A stretch of DNA of 64,000 bases from Lentibacillus salicampi (GTDB lineage: Bacteria > Bacillota > Bacilli > Bacillales > Amphibacillaceae), in NCBI RefSeq assembly GCF_004565465.1, contig NZ_SRHY01000013.1:1-64000 (forward strand), given 5' to 3'. A program made the position numbers and the translations under genes. Within the stretch, counting starts at the first letter, position 1. Each line of letters opens with the position of its first letter. The notes beneath the pieces are model-generated. The model was given only the letters and a program-made list of their open reading frames with translations, was not told where the DNA came from and made no database searches. Of this stretch, positions 52,717-61,285 are shown piece after piece.

Positions 52717-53616
52717 TTACTTATTAAAATAACTGACAAGCCCTGCAACGATCCCGTCAGCCACGTTAGCCTTGTGTTGTGCGGTCTGAATCACCGACAG
52801 ATCGTACGGATTGGTGATAAACCCAAGCTCTACAAGCACCGATAAGTCACTGTTCTTACGCAAAACATGATAGCCATTTTTCATCAAACCCCGGCTGTTC
52901 AGGTCCATGTGCTGTTCAAGGCCGGTCTGAATATCACCCGCAAGCTGATAGTCATTGCCATCCGTATAATAATAGGTACTGAAGCCATTGACAGCTTCAA
53001 GCGGGAATGCGTTATAGTGCAAACTGATGAAGGCATCTGTTGCGTGTACATTGCTGTGATTTACCCGGTTCTCCAGTGATACATAAGTATCGTCCGAACG
53101 TGTCAGCATAACGTTGGCACCGGCTTCAAGCAGACCCTGGGCAACACGGTCAGCCGTGCTCAAGGTGTGGCTCTTTTCCATTGTTCCTCTGAGTCCGATG
53201 GCACCGGGGTCCTTGCCGCCATGTCCGGGGTCAAGAACGATCGTAATACCATCAAGCGTGCCGGAACCTTCAGTACTGACCGACTCCGTTTCTACGGCAT
53301 GATCATTTCCGGCTGACGAGGAGTTTTGAACGGCTGCGTCACGATCAACTGAATACAGATACTGTGACGCGACCCAGGCGATCTGTCCATTATAATAAGT
53401 TTGTGCCCAGCCGTTTTTTTCCTGAAAAACAACTGCTTGGTCTCCTCCCGCAAGATGACCGACCACATCTGCACTGTGCGATGGAGAAGATCTGACATTG
53501 AGTACATCGGTGCCGACCTTGTATGTATCGCCATCATTAGCCAGAACGTTTGAGCTAAAGACTATTAAAGTGAGTATAAAGACGATGGCCGATATCAATA
53601 AACGTATTTTCCCCAT
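52717..53616 (-). CDS. N-acetylmuramoyl-L-alanine amidase with SH3 domain
   Basis: A 299-residue exported cell-wall hydrolase. The signal peptide is at 1-26 (VFILTLIVFSSNVLA), an SH3b domain at about 30-90 (YKVGTDVLNVRSSPSHSADV, GWAQTYYNGQIAWVASQYL) and a zinc Amidase_3 domain at about 120-299 (VLDPGHGGKDPGAIG, FISLHYNAF, VLVELGFITNPYDLSVI). It cleaves the bond between MurNAc and L-Ala. AAAGGAGAGG selects the ATG at 53616. CwlC/LytC-type enzymes act in growth, sporulation or lysis; the exact role is unknown. Confidence 0.92.
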   Translation of the reverse strand: MGKIRLLISAIVFILTLIVFSSNVLANDGDTYKVGTDVLNVRSSPSHSADVVGHLAGGDQAVVFQEKNGWAQTYYNGQIAWVASQYLYSVDRDAAVQNSSSAGNDHAVETESVSTEGSGTLDGITIVLDPGHGGKDPGAIGLRGTMEKSHTLSTADRVAQGLLEAGANVMLTRSDDTYVSLENRVNHSNVHATDAFISLHYNAFPLEAVNGFSTYYYTDGNDYQLAGDIQTGLEQHMDLNSRGLMKNGYHVLRKNSDLSVLVELGFITNPYDLSVIQTAQHKANVADGIVAGLVSYFNK

Positions 53617-53861
53617 AAAACCTCTCCTTTTATTAGTCATAATTTCCATCATAGATGAATTCTAAACGCCATTAATGATAAACCATTCGAAAGTTTTAGA
53701 CAAATAGAAGGATTTCCAGAGCGTTATCGAGAAACAATAGGTAATCGGGCATAATTGAAGTCTGCCGGGGATGAGTGGTAATGGCAGAAAGATTTTAATC
53801 ATATTATTTGTATAAAGGGCGTCAGCGGAATTGTAAAACAACGGAAAGGCGGAAAAACAAC

Positions 53862-54023
53862 ATGACAGCTAAATATGGTGACCATCAGGAAATGCCAAAA
53901 CGCAGAAGAAAACAGGACCGGGGCTGCATTGCAGATTTGCTTTTAAGTGTTCCGGAATTAATTATCTGGGCGTTCAAATGGCTTTTCAGGGGAATTGGCG
54001 CTTTGTTCAGGCATTGGTCTTGA
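53862..54023 (+). CDS. small basic protein with C-terminal hydrophobic helix
   Basis: A 53-residue protein: a basic N-terminal half (PKRRRKQDRG) and an amphipathic hydrophobic half (CIADLLLSVPELIIWAFKWL). GGAAAGGCGG precedes the ATG at 53862. It may sit at the membrane. The frame of the next gene starts 69 nt downstream; no family is recognised. Confidence 0.55.
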   Translation: MTAKYGDHQEMPKRRRKQDRGCIADLLLSVPELIIWAFKWLFRGIGALFRHWS

Positions 54024-54091
54024 GTGAGGCCACTCGAATAAAGTGGTCATCAGAGGTCTTTGATAACATGCAGAAAGGATGTGATCGATGG

Positions 54092-54562
54092 ATGGACCGA
54101 CGAAAAGGCATCACTGCCATCATCGGCTTTGTCTTATTAGCTATCGTTGTAACACTTGTGGTGGATTCTGAAAATACTGAGTCAAAAAATGCCGATGTTA
54201 CTGAACATGATTATACATTTTCCGGTGAAAGTGAGCACTGGACTGCCGACTTTGAAATGGAAGGGAAGGAAGTTTTCCATGAAGAGAAAGAAGTGCTTCA
54301 GTATGACAGTGAGGCGCAGTCAACATTTACGCTGACGTATAAAGGTTCGCTGGATGAGCTTTCCTCGGTTGAAAAAATACACTTTAAATATCAAACGCCC
54401 GGAAGCAGCATGGAACAGACCATGAATTTTGATGATTTACCACCTGATGATACCACATTTACTGAGCGCGGCAATACCTTGGTGCGCCGGGATGAAGTGA
54501 TCGAGATCACCGTCGAATGGGGCGACAAGACCGAAAAGTTCACACTCGAAGCAGAGGAATAG
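54092..54562 (+). CDS. membrane-anchored extracytoplasmic protein, function unknown
   Basis: A 156-residue protein: basic start, one hydrophobic helix (ITAIIGFVLLAIVVTLVV, residues 6-23), then an acidic beta-rich domain with EHDYTFSGESEHWTADFEME and a C-terminal VIEITVEWGDKTEKFTLEAE. The arrangement suggests a signal anchor with the domain outside. GAAAGGATG favours the ATG at 54092; earlier in-frame ATGs (53978, 54068) extend into the previous gene or lack an RBS. Confidence 0.65.
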   Translation: MDRRKGITAIIGFVLLAIVVTLVVDSENTESKNADVTEHDYTFSGESEHWTADFEMEGKEVFHEEKEVLQYDSEAQSTFTLTYKGSLDELSSVEKIHFKYQTPGSSMEQTMNFDDLPPDDTTFTERGNTLVRRDEVIEITVEWGDKTEKFTLEAEE

Positions 54563-54564
54563 TG

Positions 54565-54900
54565 TTACTGTGACGTTTCACTGAATGTGATATCAATAAC
54601 CTCTTCTGTTTTGGTGCTGAATTCAATCGCAATCAACACACCAAATTCTTTGTCATCCTCCCGCAGCCATAGCTTGAATTTTTCCACGGCTGTCGAATCA
54701 TTTTCCTCACGTCCCTGATGCAGGTAATCCACGATGTCGGCGTCCGGGTACCTGGACCCTGTTTTCTGCATCGCGAGCCGTCCCCATTTGGCATAAGAAG
54801 GGATGTCGTCCTCAGCGTGGACATTCGGAAGGACAATACCTGAAGTCATACCGCCAGACAGAAGCAATAAAATACCTAAAGCCGTGAATAATCGCCGCAT
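54565..54900 (-). CDS. DUF3889 family secreted protein
   Basis: A 111-residue protein with a Sec signal peptide (residues 1-29, cleavage after VHA) and a small domain PSYAKWGRLAMQKTGSRYPD followed by VEKFKLWLREDDKEFGVLIA. It matches DUF3889, which includes B. subtilis YqzG and YhdC. Function is unknown. Its stop codon is 3 nt from the stop of the convergent gene, with no terminator seen between them. Confidence 0.85.
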   Translation of the reverse strand: MRRLFTALGILLLLSGGMTSGIVLPNVHAEDDIPSYAKWGRLAMQKTGSRYPDADIVDYLHQGREENDSTAVEKFKLWLREDDKEFGVLIAIEFSTKTEEVIDITFSETSQ

Positions 54901-55178
54901 GGAATCATCTCCTTGTCGTTATCATGCCGCAATGAACGGTTCAGTATGCAGCCTCGGATTTGACGTGGTTTTATTTTGCATGATATTCATTCCTGCTTAT
55001 GTGTGATAATGGGAGGAAAATCGGACGTATATAGTTTGTCACGGTTTGGTTGGTCAATGAATATCCATTTCTTCAAAAATGCTGGCGTCATGACTTGTAG
55101 GCTTCAGTCGTATCATATATACTGAATTTGGGTTCCATCATATCCTGAAACCAATTCATTGATATGGAAGAAGGTGGC

Positions 55179-56870
55179 ATGATGAGAAAGGCTCTGGCAA
55201 CCTTTACTGTGTTGGCGGTGATCCTGGTGGTGTTTTTTGTCGTGTTGGAATTCACCGGTGATACGTCCGCTGATACTAGTGTTGGGACAAGCGAAAATGT
55301 GGAAGCATCGGAATCGACTGCTGTTTCATTTCACCCCGATGGTGAGGTGGAACAGCTTTCCACTCTTGATACACGCAGATTGGACGAACAGGAAGGTCTG
55401 GAACGAGAACTTCAGAAATCATATGATGAAGGCACTTATACATTGAAAGAACCATTTGTAAAATTAAATCCTTATAACACAGCTCCGTTAACAGCGCTTG
55501 CCATGTTTGAAACGGATGACCCCGTCAAAATAACGGTCACCGTCGAAGGAAAGGATGAACATGGGGATGTCCGTCATTCCTATGATGACTATAATACGGA
55601 ACATGCCATCCCAGTACTTGGTTTGTATCCGGACTATGACAACACCGTAACGATTGAAGCGGTGAACAAATCGGGTGAGACCGAAAAAAGCACTTTCACG
55701 GTTGGAACGGATCCATTGCCGGAGGACTTTTTGACAAATGAAACCCCTAAATCCCACCCTGAAAAAATGGAAAATGGATTGACATTTATTGTGCCGAGCA
55801 CCCGCTATGCATACGCGGTGGATCATAATGCTGACGTCAGGTGGTATTCAACGTTATGGAATTCCCATGTTTTCAAGCGGCTTGATAATGGACATATCCT
55901 TTATGCCACAAAAGAAGAAGGTCAGAATCAATATAATGAAATGCTGGAAATGGATATGCTTGGAAACGTGTACAATTCCTATCTGATCCAGCTTGATGAT
56001 TATGAAGATACAAACGTGGTGCATCACGGGATAGCGGAACTGCCGAACGGCAATTTGCTGGCCACCGTCCACGATACGGCATCACCATACATAGAAGATG
56101 AGATGATTGAGATCGCCCGCGAGACAGGTGAAACAGTACGGGATTTCAGTTTCCGTGACCTGTTCCCGGAGGATTTTTATGAGGATTACGGCGGCGTCTT
56201 TTCCAATGATGGCGACTGGTTCCATCACAATGCTATCTGGTATGTGGAAAAAGACGATTCGATTCTTGTCTCGAGCCGGCATCAGGATTTGATGATGAAA
56301 ATGTCCTATCCGGAGGGGGAGGTCGATTGGATTTTGGCTGACCATGAGAAATGGCCGGACGCCTATGACAAGTATTTGCTGAAGCCAAAAGGTGATGACT
56401 TCAAATTCCCGGCAGGACCGCATGCTCCAATGGCAATGCCGGATCTTGACAATAACGGTGCAACCCATGATTATTTGTTATTTGATAATAATATTGTGAT
56501 TACCCGCGGAAAAGATCCGCTTAGCGGTGATTTCAGCCGGGGGGTCCAGTACCGGATTAACCCTGAGAAAATGACTGTTGAAGAAGTGTGGTCGTTTGGT
56601 GAGGCCCGCGGTAAAAGCTTTCACTCCAGCATTGTCGGTGATGCGGACTATCTGGATGGTACAGGGAACCGGATGATGACGTCAGGCTATATTGAAGTTG
56701 ACGAAGGGATGAACAGCAGAGTCATAGAAGTCAATGATAATCTGCCTGCAGATGTTATCTATGAACTCGTCATTTCCGGTTTTGAAAAAGAAAGTCACAG
56801 GCAGGCATACCGTGCGGAGCGTATGCCATTGTATCCGGAGCACGAATGGCAAGTTGAATTGGTCGATTAA
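55179..56870 (+). CDS. aryl-sulfate sulfotransferase (ASST family)
   Basis: A 563-residue protein with an N-terminal membrane anchor (LATFTVLAVILVVFFVVLEF), an N-terminal immunoglobulin-like domain (about 40-190) and a beta-propeller ASST domain. Conserved histidines are in VVHHGIAELPNGNLLATVHD near residue 283, WFHHNAIWYVEKDDSILVSS near 347 with the SRHQD arginine, and GKSFHSSIVGDADYLDG near 487. The family transfers sulfate between phenolic compounds without PAPS. The region GAAGGTGG supports paired ATGs at 55179 and 55182. It is monocistronic. Confidence 0.85.
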   Translation: MMRKALATFTVLAVILVVFFVVLEFTGDTSADTSVGTSENVEASESTAVSFHPDGEVEQLSTLDTRRLDEQEGLERELQKSYDEGTYTLKEPFVKLNPYNTAPLTALAMFETDDPVKITVTVEGKDEHGDVRHSYDDYNTEHAIPVLGLYPDYDNTVTIEAVNKSGETEKSTFTVGTDPLPEDFLTNETPKSHPEKMENGLTFIVPSTRYAYAVDHNADVRWYSTLWNSHVFKRLDNGHILYATKEEGQNQYNEMLEMDMLGNVYNSYLIQLDDYEDTNVVHHGIAELPNGNLLATVHDTASPYIEDEMIEIARETGETVRDFSFRDLFPEDFYEDYGGVFSNDGDWFHHNAIWYVEKDDSILVSSRHQDLMMKMSYPEGEVDWILADHEKWPDAYDKYLLKPKGDDFKFPAGPHAPMAMPDLDNNGATHDYLLFDNNIVITRGKDPLSGDFSRGVQYRINPEKMTVEEVWSFGEARGKSFHSSIVGDADYLDGTGNRMMTSGYIEVDEGMNSRVIEVNDNLPADVIYELVISGFEKESHRQAYRAERMPLYPEHEWQVELVD

Positions 56871-56956
56871 TTGGGAATGGGGCAGCCGAATGGTTGCTCC
56901 ATATTTGTTTTGTTGATAATTCACTTGGCTGTAACGGTGGAAGTGGAAGGGGGCCT

Positions 56957-57230
56957 AGAATCAGCAGAAGAGCACCGGAATCGGCAGAAGAGCGCCGGAA
57001 TCGGCAAAAGGTCGCGGGAATCAGCAGAAGAGCACCGGAATCGGCAGAAGGTCGCGGGAATCGGCAGAAGAGCGCCGGAATCGGCAAAAGGTCGCGGGAA
57101 TCAGCAGAAGAGCACCGGAATCGGCAGAAGGTCGCGGGAATCAGCAGAAGAGCGCCGGAATCGGCAGAAGAGGAGCAGAATCGGCAGAAGAGGAGCAGAA
57201 TCGGCAGAAGAGCACCGGAATCGGCAGAAG
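56957..57230. repeat. intergenic tandem array, about 14 units of 20 nt, core GGAATCGGCAGAAG
   Basis: Units repeat exactly every 20 nt (for example at 56961, 56981, 57001 and so on). The 3' part of the unit alternates among AGAGCACCG, AGAGCGCCG and AAGGTCGCGG types, with two AGAGGAGCAG units near the end. Because 20 is not a multiple of 3, the reading frame rotates, yet all three forward frames are open. That argues against a coding function and shows how the arrays produce false ORFs. Confidence 0.92.
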
Positions 57231-57235
57231 ATATA

Positions 57236-57264
57236 AAGGGAGCTGCCACAACAAGAGCTCCCTT
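57236..57264. terminator. hairpin at the end of the 20-nt array
   Basis: AAGGGAGCT and AGCTCCCTT are perfect 9-bp arms with an 11-nt loop, followed by ATATTTGTC. It probably terminates the arylsulfotransferase transcript. Confidence 0.65.
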
Positions 57265-57324
57265 ATATTTGTCTATTAAATTATGGATTAAAGCTGCTGT
57301 GAATAACTGGAAGCCGTATCAGTC

Positions 57325-57515
57325 ACGTTCAGCTCCAGCGCCCAGCAATAGCAGATCTTTTGCTGGGGCGAGCTTTAGCGCAGCCCCAAACTTCACAGTC
57401 CTCCACTACGATAAGTCAACATCGCCTCACCCAGGCTTACCGTGTCTCCTTTATCTCATTGCGGAGTGCTCCAGTTTGTACGTCGCTAAACGGGCGCTTC
57501 CGCTTTTGTTCCAAG
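57325..57515. repeat. palindromic intergenic element, copy 1
   Basis: It starts TTCAGCTCCAGCGCC and ends GGGCGCTTCCGCTTTTGTTC. The same end motifs occur in copy 2 at 57570. An inner stem pairs CGCCCAGCAA with TTGCTGGGGCG. No gene is present in this roughly 430-nt intergenic region. Confidence 0.55.
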
Positions 57516-57569
57516 ATAAGAATGTATAAAATTTTTGGCTATATTAAGCTCTTTGTCAGCAATAGCCAT

Positions 57570-57690
57570 GTCCAGCTCCAGCGCCTACCCCCTCGAGGTC
57601 TTAAGCAATGATTTTACGTGGCAAAACCCGCCACTACAAATTCTTGCTTAAGCTTTTCGGGGGTAAACAAGGCGCCCCGCGCTTTTGTTC
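57570..57690. repeat. palindromic intergenic element, copy 2
   Basis: TCCAGCTCCAGCGCC at the left and GGCGCCCCGCGCTTTTGTTC at the right. Nested arms are GCGCCT (57581)/AGGCGC (57670), ACCCCC (57587)/GGGGGT (57659) and CTTAAGCAA (57600)/TTGCTTAAG (57644). It folds into one long hairpin and abuts the ABC permease stop codon. Confidence 0.7.
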
Positions 57691-57691
57691 C

Positions 57692-58939
57692 TTATGCTCT
57701 GATCCATTTCCAAATCTCTGCCATCGAAGCATTTTTCCCGTACATCAGAATACCCGTCTTGAATATTTTCCCGGCTAGTTTCATGAATATCCAAATGCTG
57801 ATGACCAGAATAGCCAGTGCGATGATGATTTCCATCCATGGCCAGTCTTCCAGGATGGTCAGCCGTATCAGCAGGACACCTGGCGTCGTGAATGGAACAT
57901 AGGTGCCAACCTGTGCGATGATTCCACTCGGGTTGCTAAGGATTGGCCCAATAAAAATCAGCGGCAGGAACGGTAACATCATGACCATTCCTTGGAAGTT
58001 ACTGGTAGAAGACATATCAGCCATGGTGGCACCGAGACCGACGAACAGCGCTGCAAACAGGAAGTAGCCAAGAATAGCAATCGCCACCAGCAAAATCAAT
58101 TCGGGTACAAGCAAGTATTCCAAAATCGGTACATCGCCCAGCTGCCAAACGCTGATCGGAATGGCAAATGCGAGGAATACGGCCGATTGAATCATGCCAA
58201 GTCCGAAGTAGCCGATGACCTTACCCTGCATCAATTCACCGGGTGTGATCGATGATAAAATGATTTCGGCAATTTTGTCCTTTTTCTCATTGGACGCACT
58301 TTGGAAAATATACATCCCGGAAACAATAATCGACATCAGAATGATCAAAGCAAATGCCGCGGGGATTACTTGTGCAAACGGATCTTCACCGAGGAGTCCA
58401 CCGCTTTCACTTGCTTCTGTATCATCCGCTGCCGCCAGTTCGTCTGCTGTTGTTTCCTCAAACTGAATCGACATTGAAACAGCAGCCAGTTCTTCATCAG
58501 ACAAGCCAAGCTGCTGCATTTGCAATGACTTGACCGGCGTAGACAGCGTCTGTACTTGATTCATGAACCCTGGTCCGATTTCTTCGCTTGTGTATACCGG
58601 AATTACGCCTTCATCAAGCGTCTGATCGTCAAGATAAAGATACGCGGTGTTTTCACTCGATTCAAGTTCACTTTCAACATTTTCTTCAGTTACATCCGTC
58701 TTCTGCATCTTCCAATTCAAGTCACTTTTTTCAACGGTTTCCTCCAATGTTTCAAATAGCCCAAGCTCATCGTTGACGAAGACGGTCGTTTTACTATCGT
58801 CATCTGAATCGTTGAAAAGACTACCCAAAAACATGAACCCGAGAAATAAAGCAGGCGTTAAAAACATCCCAATTAAAAATGATTTATTTTTCAAATTGCG
58901 CCTGATTTCCCATTTGGCAACTTTTAGAGCATTACGCAT
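57692..58939 (-). CDS. ABC transporter permease, NatB-like
   Basis: A 415-residue ABC-2 type permease. TM1 (SFLIGMFLTPALFLGFMFLG) is followed by an extracytoplasmic domain to about residue 195, then five C-terminal helices including AFALIILMSIIVSGMYIFQS and the NEKKDKIAEIILSSITPGELMQGKVIGYFGLG coupling region. This is the NatB/YhaP type that exports Na+ or other substrates with a NatA ATPase. GAAGGAAGGTG precedes the ATG at 58939, which overlaps the end of the ATPase gene by 8 nt. Confidence 0.88.
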   Translation of the reverse strand: MRNALKVAKWEIRRNLKNKSFLIGMFLTPALFLGFMFLGSLFNDSDDDSKTTVFVNDELGLFETLEETVEKSDLNWKMQKTDVTEENVESELESSENTAYLYLDDQTLDEGVIPVYTSEEIGPGFMNQVQTLSTPVKSLQMQQLGLSDEELAAVSMSIQFEETTADELAAADDTEASESGGLLGEDPFAQVIPAAFALIILMSIIVSGMYIFQSASNEKKDKIAEIILSSITPGELMQGKVIGYFGLGMIQSAVFLAFAIPISVWQLGDVPILEYLLVPELILLVAIAILGYFLFAALFVGLGATMADMSSTSNFQGMVMMLPFLPLIFIGPILSNPSGIIAQVGTYVPFTTPGVLLIRLTILEDWPWMEIIIALAILVISIWIFMKLAGKIFKTGILMYGKNASMAEIWKWIRA

Positions 58940-59858
58940 GTGTGGCACCTTCCTTCTGTTCGATGTTTCCTGTCGTTGCAATATCGATGAAAATTTCGTG
59001 CAAGGAGATGCGGTCGATCGATAATTCCTGGACAGTTAGATTTTCCGGCAAATGCTTCAGCCAACTGACCGGCTCAACATCCCGGGTCAGATAAAGCACC
59101 GATGTATCTTCATCCTGTTCGACCCGCTCAACATCTGGCAGGCCTTCCAGTTCATGCTGGTCATTTTTCCCGCGGATCGTGCATTTGAAGTTGGCATAAC
59201 GCTCCTTGACATCGTCCATGTCACCATAAATAATTCGCTCACCGTTATGCATCATGAACAGCCTGTCACACATTTCCTCCACTAGGTTCATCTGATGGGA
59301 AGATAGCAAAATGGCGGTGCCTTTTTCTGCCAACTTGCGGATTTCCGTTTTAAATAGATCCTGACTGACCGGGTCGAGGCCGGAAAAGGGTTCATCCAGA
59401 ATGAGCAGTTCCGGTTCATGAATAATGGAAGAAATGAATTGCACTTTTTGCCCCATCCCTTTGGACAACTCCTCGATCGAGCTGTTTTCGTGTCCTTCCA
59501 GATCAAATTTTTTCAAATAAGCAAGGGCGCGTTCCCTGGCTTTTTTCAGCGGGTAGTCCTTTAGTTCTGCCAAATAAAGCAGGATGTCCATCACTTTCAC
59601 ATTTTTATAGAGCCCGCGTTCTTCCGGCAGGTAGCCGATTTTGTAGCGTGGTATCTTATCATGTCCACTGAAGGAGATCGCGCCTTCATCCGGATACATG
59701 ATGCCCATGATGTTGCGGATGGTCGTGGACTTGCCGGCTCCATTCGGTCCGAGGATCGCCATGATTTCTCCTTTTCGGACGTCAAAGGAAACGTCCCGGA
59801 CAGCTTGTTTGTTTTTAAATGCTTTGCTTAATTGATCAACGCGCAGCATGGTTTCCAA
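58932..59858 (-). CDS. ABC transporter ATP-binding protein, NatA-like
   Basis: A 308-residue ATPase. Walker A GPNGAGKSTT near residue 41, signature LSKGMGQKVQF near 134, Walker B LLILDEPFSGLDP near 154 and the H-loop SSHQM near 190. A C-terminal domain of about 85 residues resembles the NatA/YhaQ extension. It pairs with the permease downstream. The start is uncertain: TTG at 59858 lies 6 nt after AGAGAGGTG, while the ATG at 59849 (MLRVDQLSK) is further away. Confidence 0.88.
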   Translation of the reverse strand: METMLRVDQLSKAFKNKQAVRDVSFDVRKGEIMAILGPNGAGKSTTIRNIMGIMYPDEGAISFSGHDKIPRYKIGYLPEERGLYKNVKVMDILLYLAELKDYPLKKARERALAYLKKFDLEGHENSSIEELSKGMGQKVQFISSIIHEPELLILDEPFSGLDPVSQDLFKTEIRKLAEKGTAILLSSHQMNLVEEMCDRLFMMHNGERIIYGDMDDVKERYANFKCTIRGKNDQHELEGLPDVERVEQDEDTSVLYLTRDVEPVSWLKHLPENLTVQELSIDRISLHEIFIDIATTGNIEQKEGATHA

Positions 59859-59871
59859 TCGTTTCACCTCT

Positions 59872-60006
59872 CTAATTTGTACGAACCAAATCGTTTCGTG
59901 TTAAAAAGTTTCCGTTAAACTCAATTGGCACCCCGACATCATCTTTTTCAGCATGAATGTGTAAGTGGGGTTCCGACGTGTCAATCGCATATTGCTCTGG
60001 CTCATA
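59872..60006 (-). pseudogene. C-terminal remnant of an M23 family metallopeptidase
   Basis: The minus strand directly after the Ytr-like ATPase stop reads YEPEQYAIDTSEPHLHIHAE, then DVGVPIEFNGNFLTRNDLV and a stop at 59872. HLHIHA is the second metal motif of M23 peptidases, and GVPIxFNGxFLxRND is a typical ending. Only about 44 codons remain, without a start or the first metal motif, so this is a deletion relic. Confidence 0.65.
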
Positions 60007-60010
60007 GGCG

Positions 60011-60883
60011 TTATGGCAGCCTACTTACGTTTTGTTCCTGCAGCAGCAGTGTCAGAATCTCCTCAAGTTCTAATGCCGTTTGGAAGGTTGCCGTCAAATG
60101 ATGTTCATGGAAAAAGCTTTCTGTCTGTTCAGGGTGATTCGAAATGATTTGCTGGTTTTCACGTGCGATTTCACCTGGTGCCCGTGTCTCAGGCAGTTCA
60201 GAGGCAAGCCAATATTTCCTATATCGCTGCAGCAACTCTTCTTTTTCAAATGTCCCCATGTGATTGCCATCTTGTAATACGTATAAATAGTCCGCAAGTT
60301 TCATCATATCCGCAGCCTGATGACTGGCTATGACAATTGCCCGCTCGCCCTGATCCATCCAATCAGTTAATAGGTCCATAAGCAGCTGTTTGGATGGGAT
60401 ATCCAGGAATGAAGTCGGTTCATCCAGAATCATTAGTGGCGAATTTCTTGGAATCGTCAAAGCCAGCCTGAGTTTCTGCTGTACACCCGGAGATAGTTTA
60501 CCATACTTCTTGTGTAATGGAAGATGGAAATTGTCGACAATGTCCGCAAATAGGTTGTCATCCCAGTCCGGATACAACGGCGCAATTATTTTCTTCAGGT
60601 CTTGCCCTGTATAAGGGTTGTAGCCGACGGATGTCTGTGGCAGATAGGCAACGTTGCTTTTCCACGATTCATCGTTCGTATCGGCGGGTGTACCCAAAAT
60701 ATTAATATGGCCGCTATCGGAAGTGGCTAAATCCATTATCAGTTTTAACAGCGTGCTTTTTCCGGACCCGTTATTGCCGGCAAGTGTCGTGATGGTTCCC
60801 GGCTCAATCGTTAAATCGACCGGCCCCAGCTGGAAATCGGCTATTCGTTTTTTTACCCGCGATAATTCAGCACATGCTAGCAT
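60011..60883 (-). CDS. ABC transporter ATP-binding protein, YtrB-like
   Basis: A 290-residue ATPase. Walker A AGNNGSGKSTL near residue 35, a degenerate signature LSPGVQQKLRL near 129, Walker B LMILDEPTSFLD near 150 and the H-loop ASHQ near 184. The C-terminal tail is helical and Glu-rich. It forms a unit with the YtrA-like regulator (2 nt upstream) and the membrane protein before that. AGGAGAG precedes the ATG. It probably acts in an antibiotic- or envelope-stress responsive exporter. Confidence 0.88.
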   Translation of the reverse strand: MLACAELSRVKKRIADFQLGPVDLTIEPGTITTLAGNNGSGKSTLLKLIMDLATSDSGHINILGTPADTNDESWKSNVAYLPQTSVGYNPYTGQDLKKIIAPLYPDWDDNLFADIVDNFHLPLHKKYGKLSPGVQQKLRLALTIPRNSPLMILDEPTSFLDIPSKQLLMDLLTDWMDQGERAIVIASHQAADMMKLADYLYVLQDGNHMGTFEKEELLQRYRKYWLASELPETRAPGEIARENQQIISNHPEQTESFFHEHHLTATFQTALELEEILTLLLQEQNVSRLP

Positions 60884-60885
60884 GT

Positions 60886-61275
60886 TTACTCTCCTTTCCG
60901 TGTATTTATGAGGTGATGGAAAATTTCTTCGACCTGATCTGGCGAATAGTCATAGCGAAGCGCCGTATCAACAGCATCCGCCATCGTCTGATACACGGCA
61001 TCGTGTTTTACTTGCTGTTTGGTGGCAGCTGCAATTTCCGCCACAAATGTCCCTTTGCCCTGCAATGTCCGGATAAACCCCTGGTTCTCCAAGTCCTGGT
61101 ACGCGCGTCTTGTGGTAATGATGCTCACCTCCAAGTCCTTGGACAGTGCCCGTATCGAGGGCAGGGAGGTCCCAGCAGTGAGCTGTTCCCCGGCGATCAA
61201 GGCCTTTAACTGATTTTCAATTTGATGATAGATCGGTTCACGGGATTCCTTTGATAATTGGATTGGCAGTTTCAT
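60886..61275 (-). CDS. YtrA-like GntR family transcriptional regulator
   Basis: A 129-residue regulator of the small YtrA subfamily. The winged HTH includes PIYHQIENQLKALIAGEQL and SIRALSKDLEVSIITTRRAY with RTLQGKGTFVAE; the dimerisation tail is only about 55 residues. GAGGGGG precedes the ATG. It sits between the membrane gene and the ATPase gene in one operon and probably represses that operon through the dyad at 62036-62063. Confidence 0.9.
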   Translation of the reverse strand: MKLPIQLSKESREPIYHQIENQLKALIAGEQLTAGTSLPSIRALSKDLEVSIITTRRAYQDLENQGFIRTLQGKGTFVAEIAAATKQQVKHDAVYQTMADAVDTALRYDYSPDQVEEIFHHLINTRKGE

Positions 61276-61285
61276 AGAATCCCCC

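Noticed and set aside
57360..57611. Frames across the palindromic elements near 57.4 kb
   Set aside because: They follow structured repeat DNA, with no RBS and no protein-like composition.
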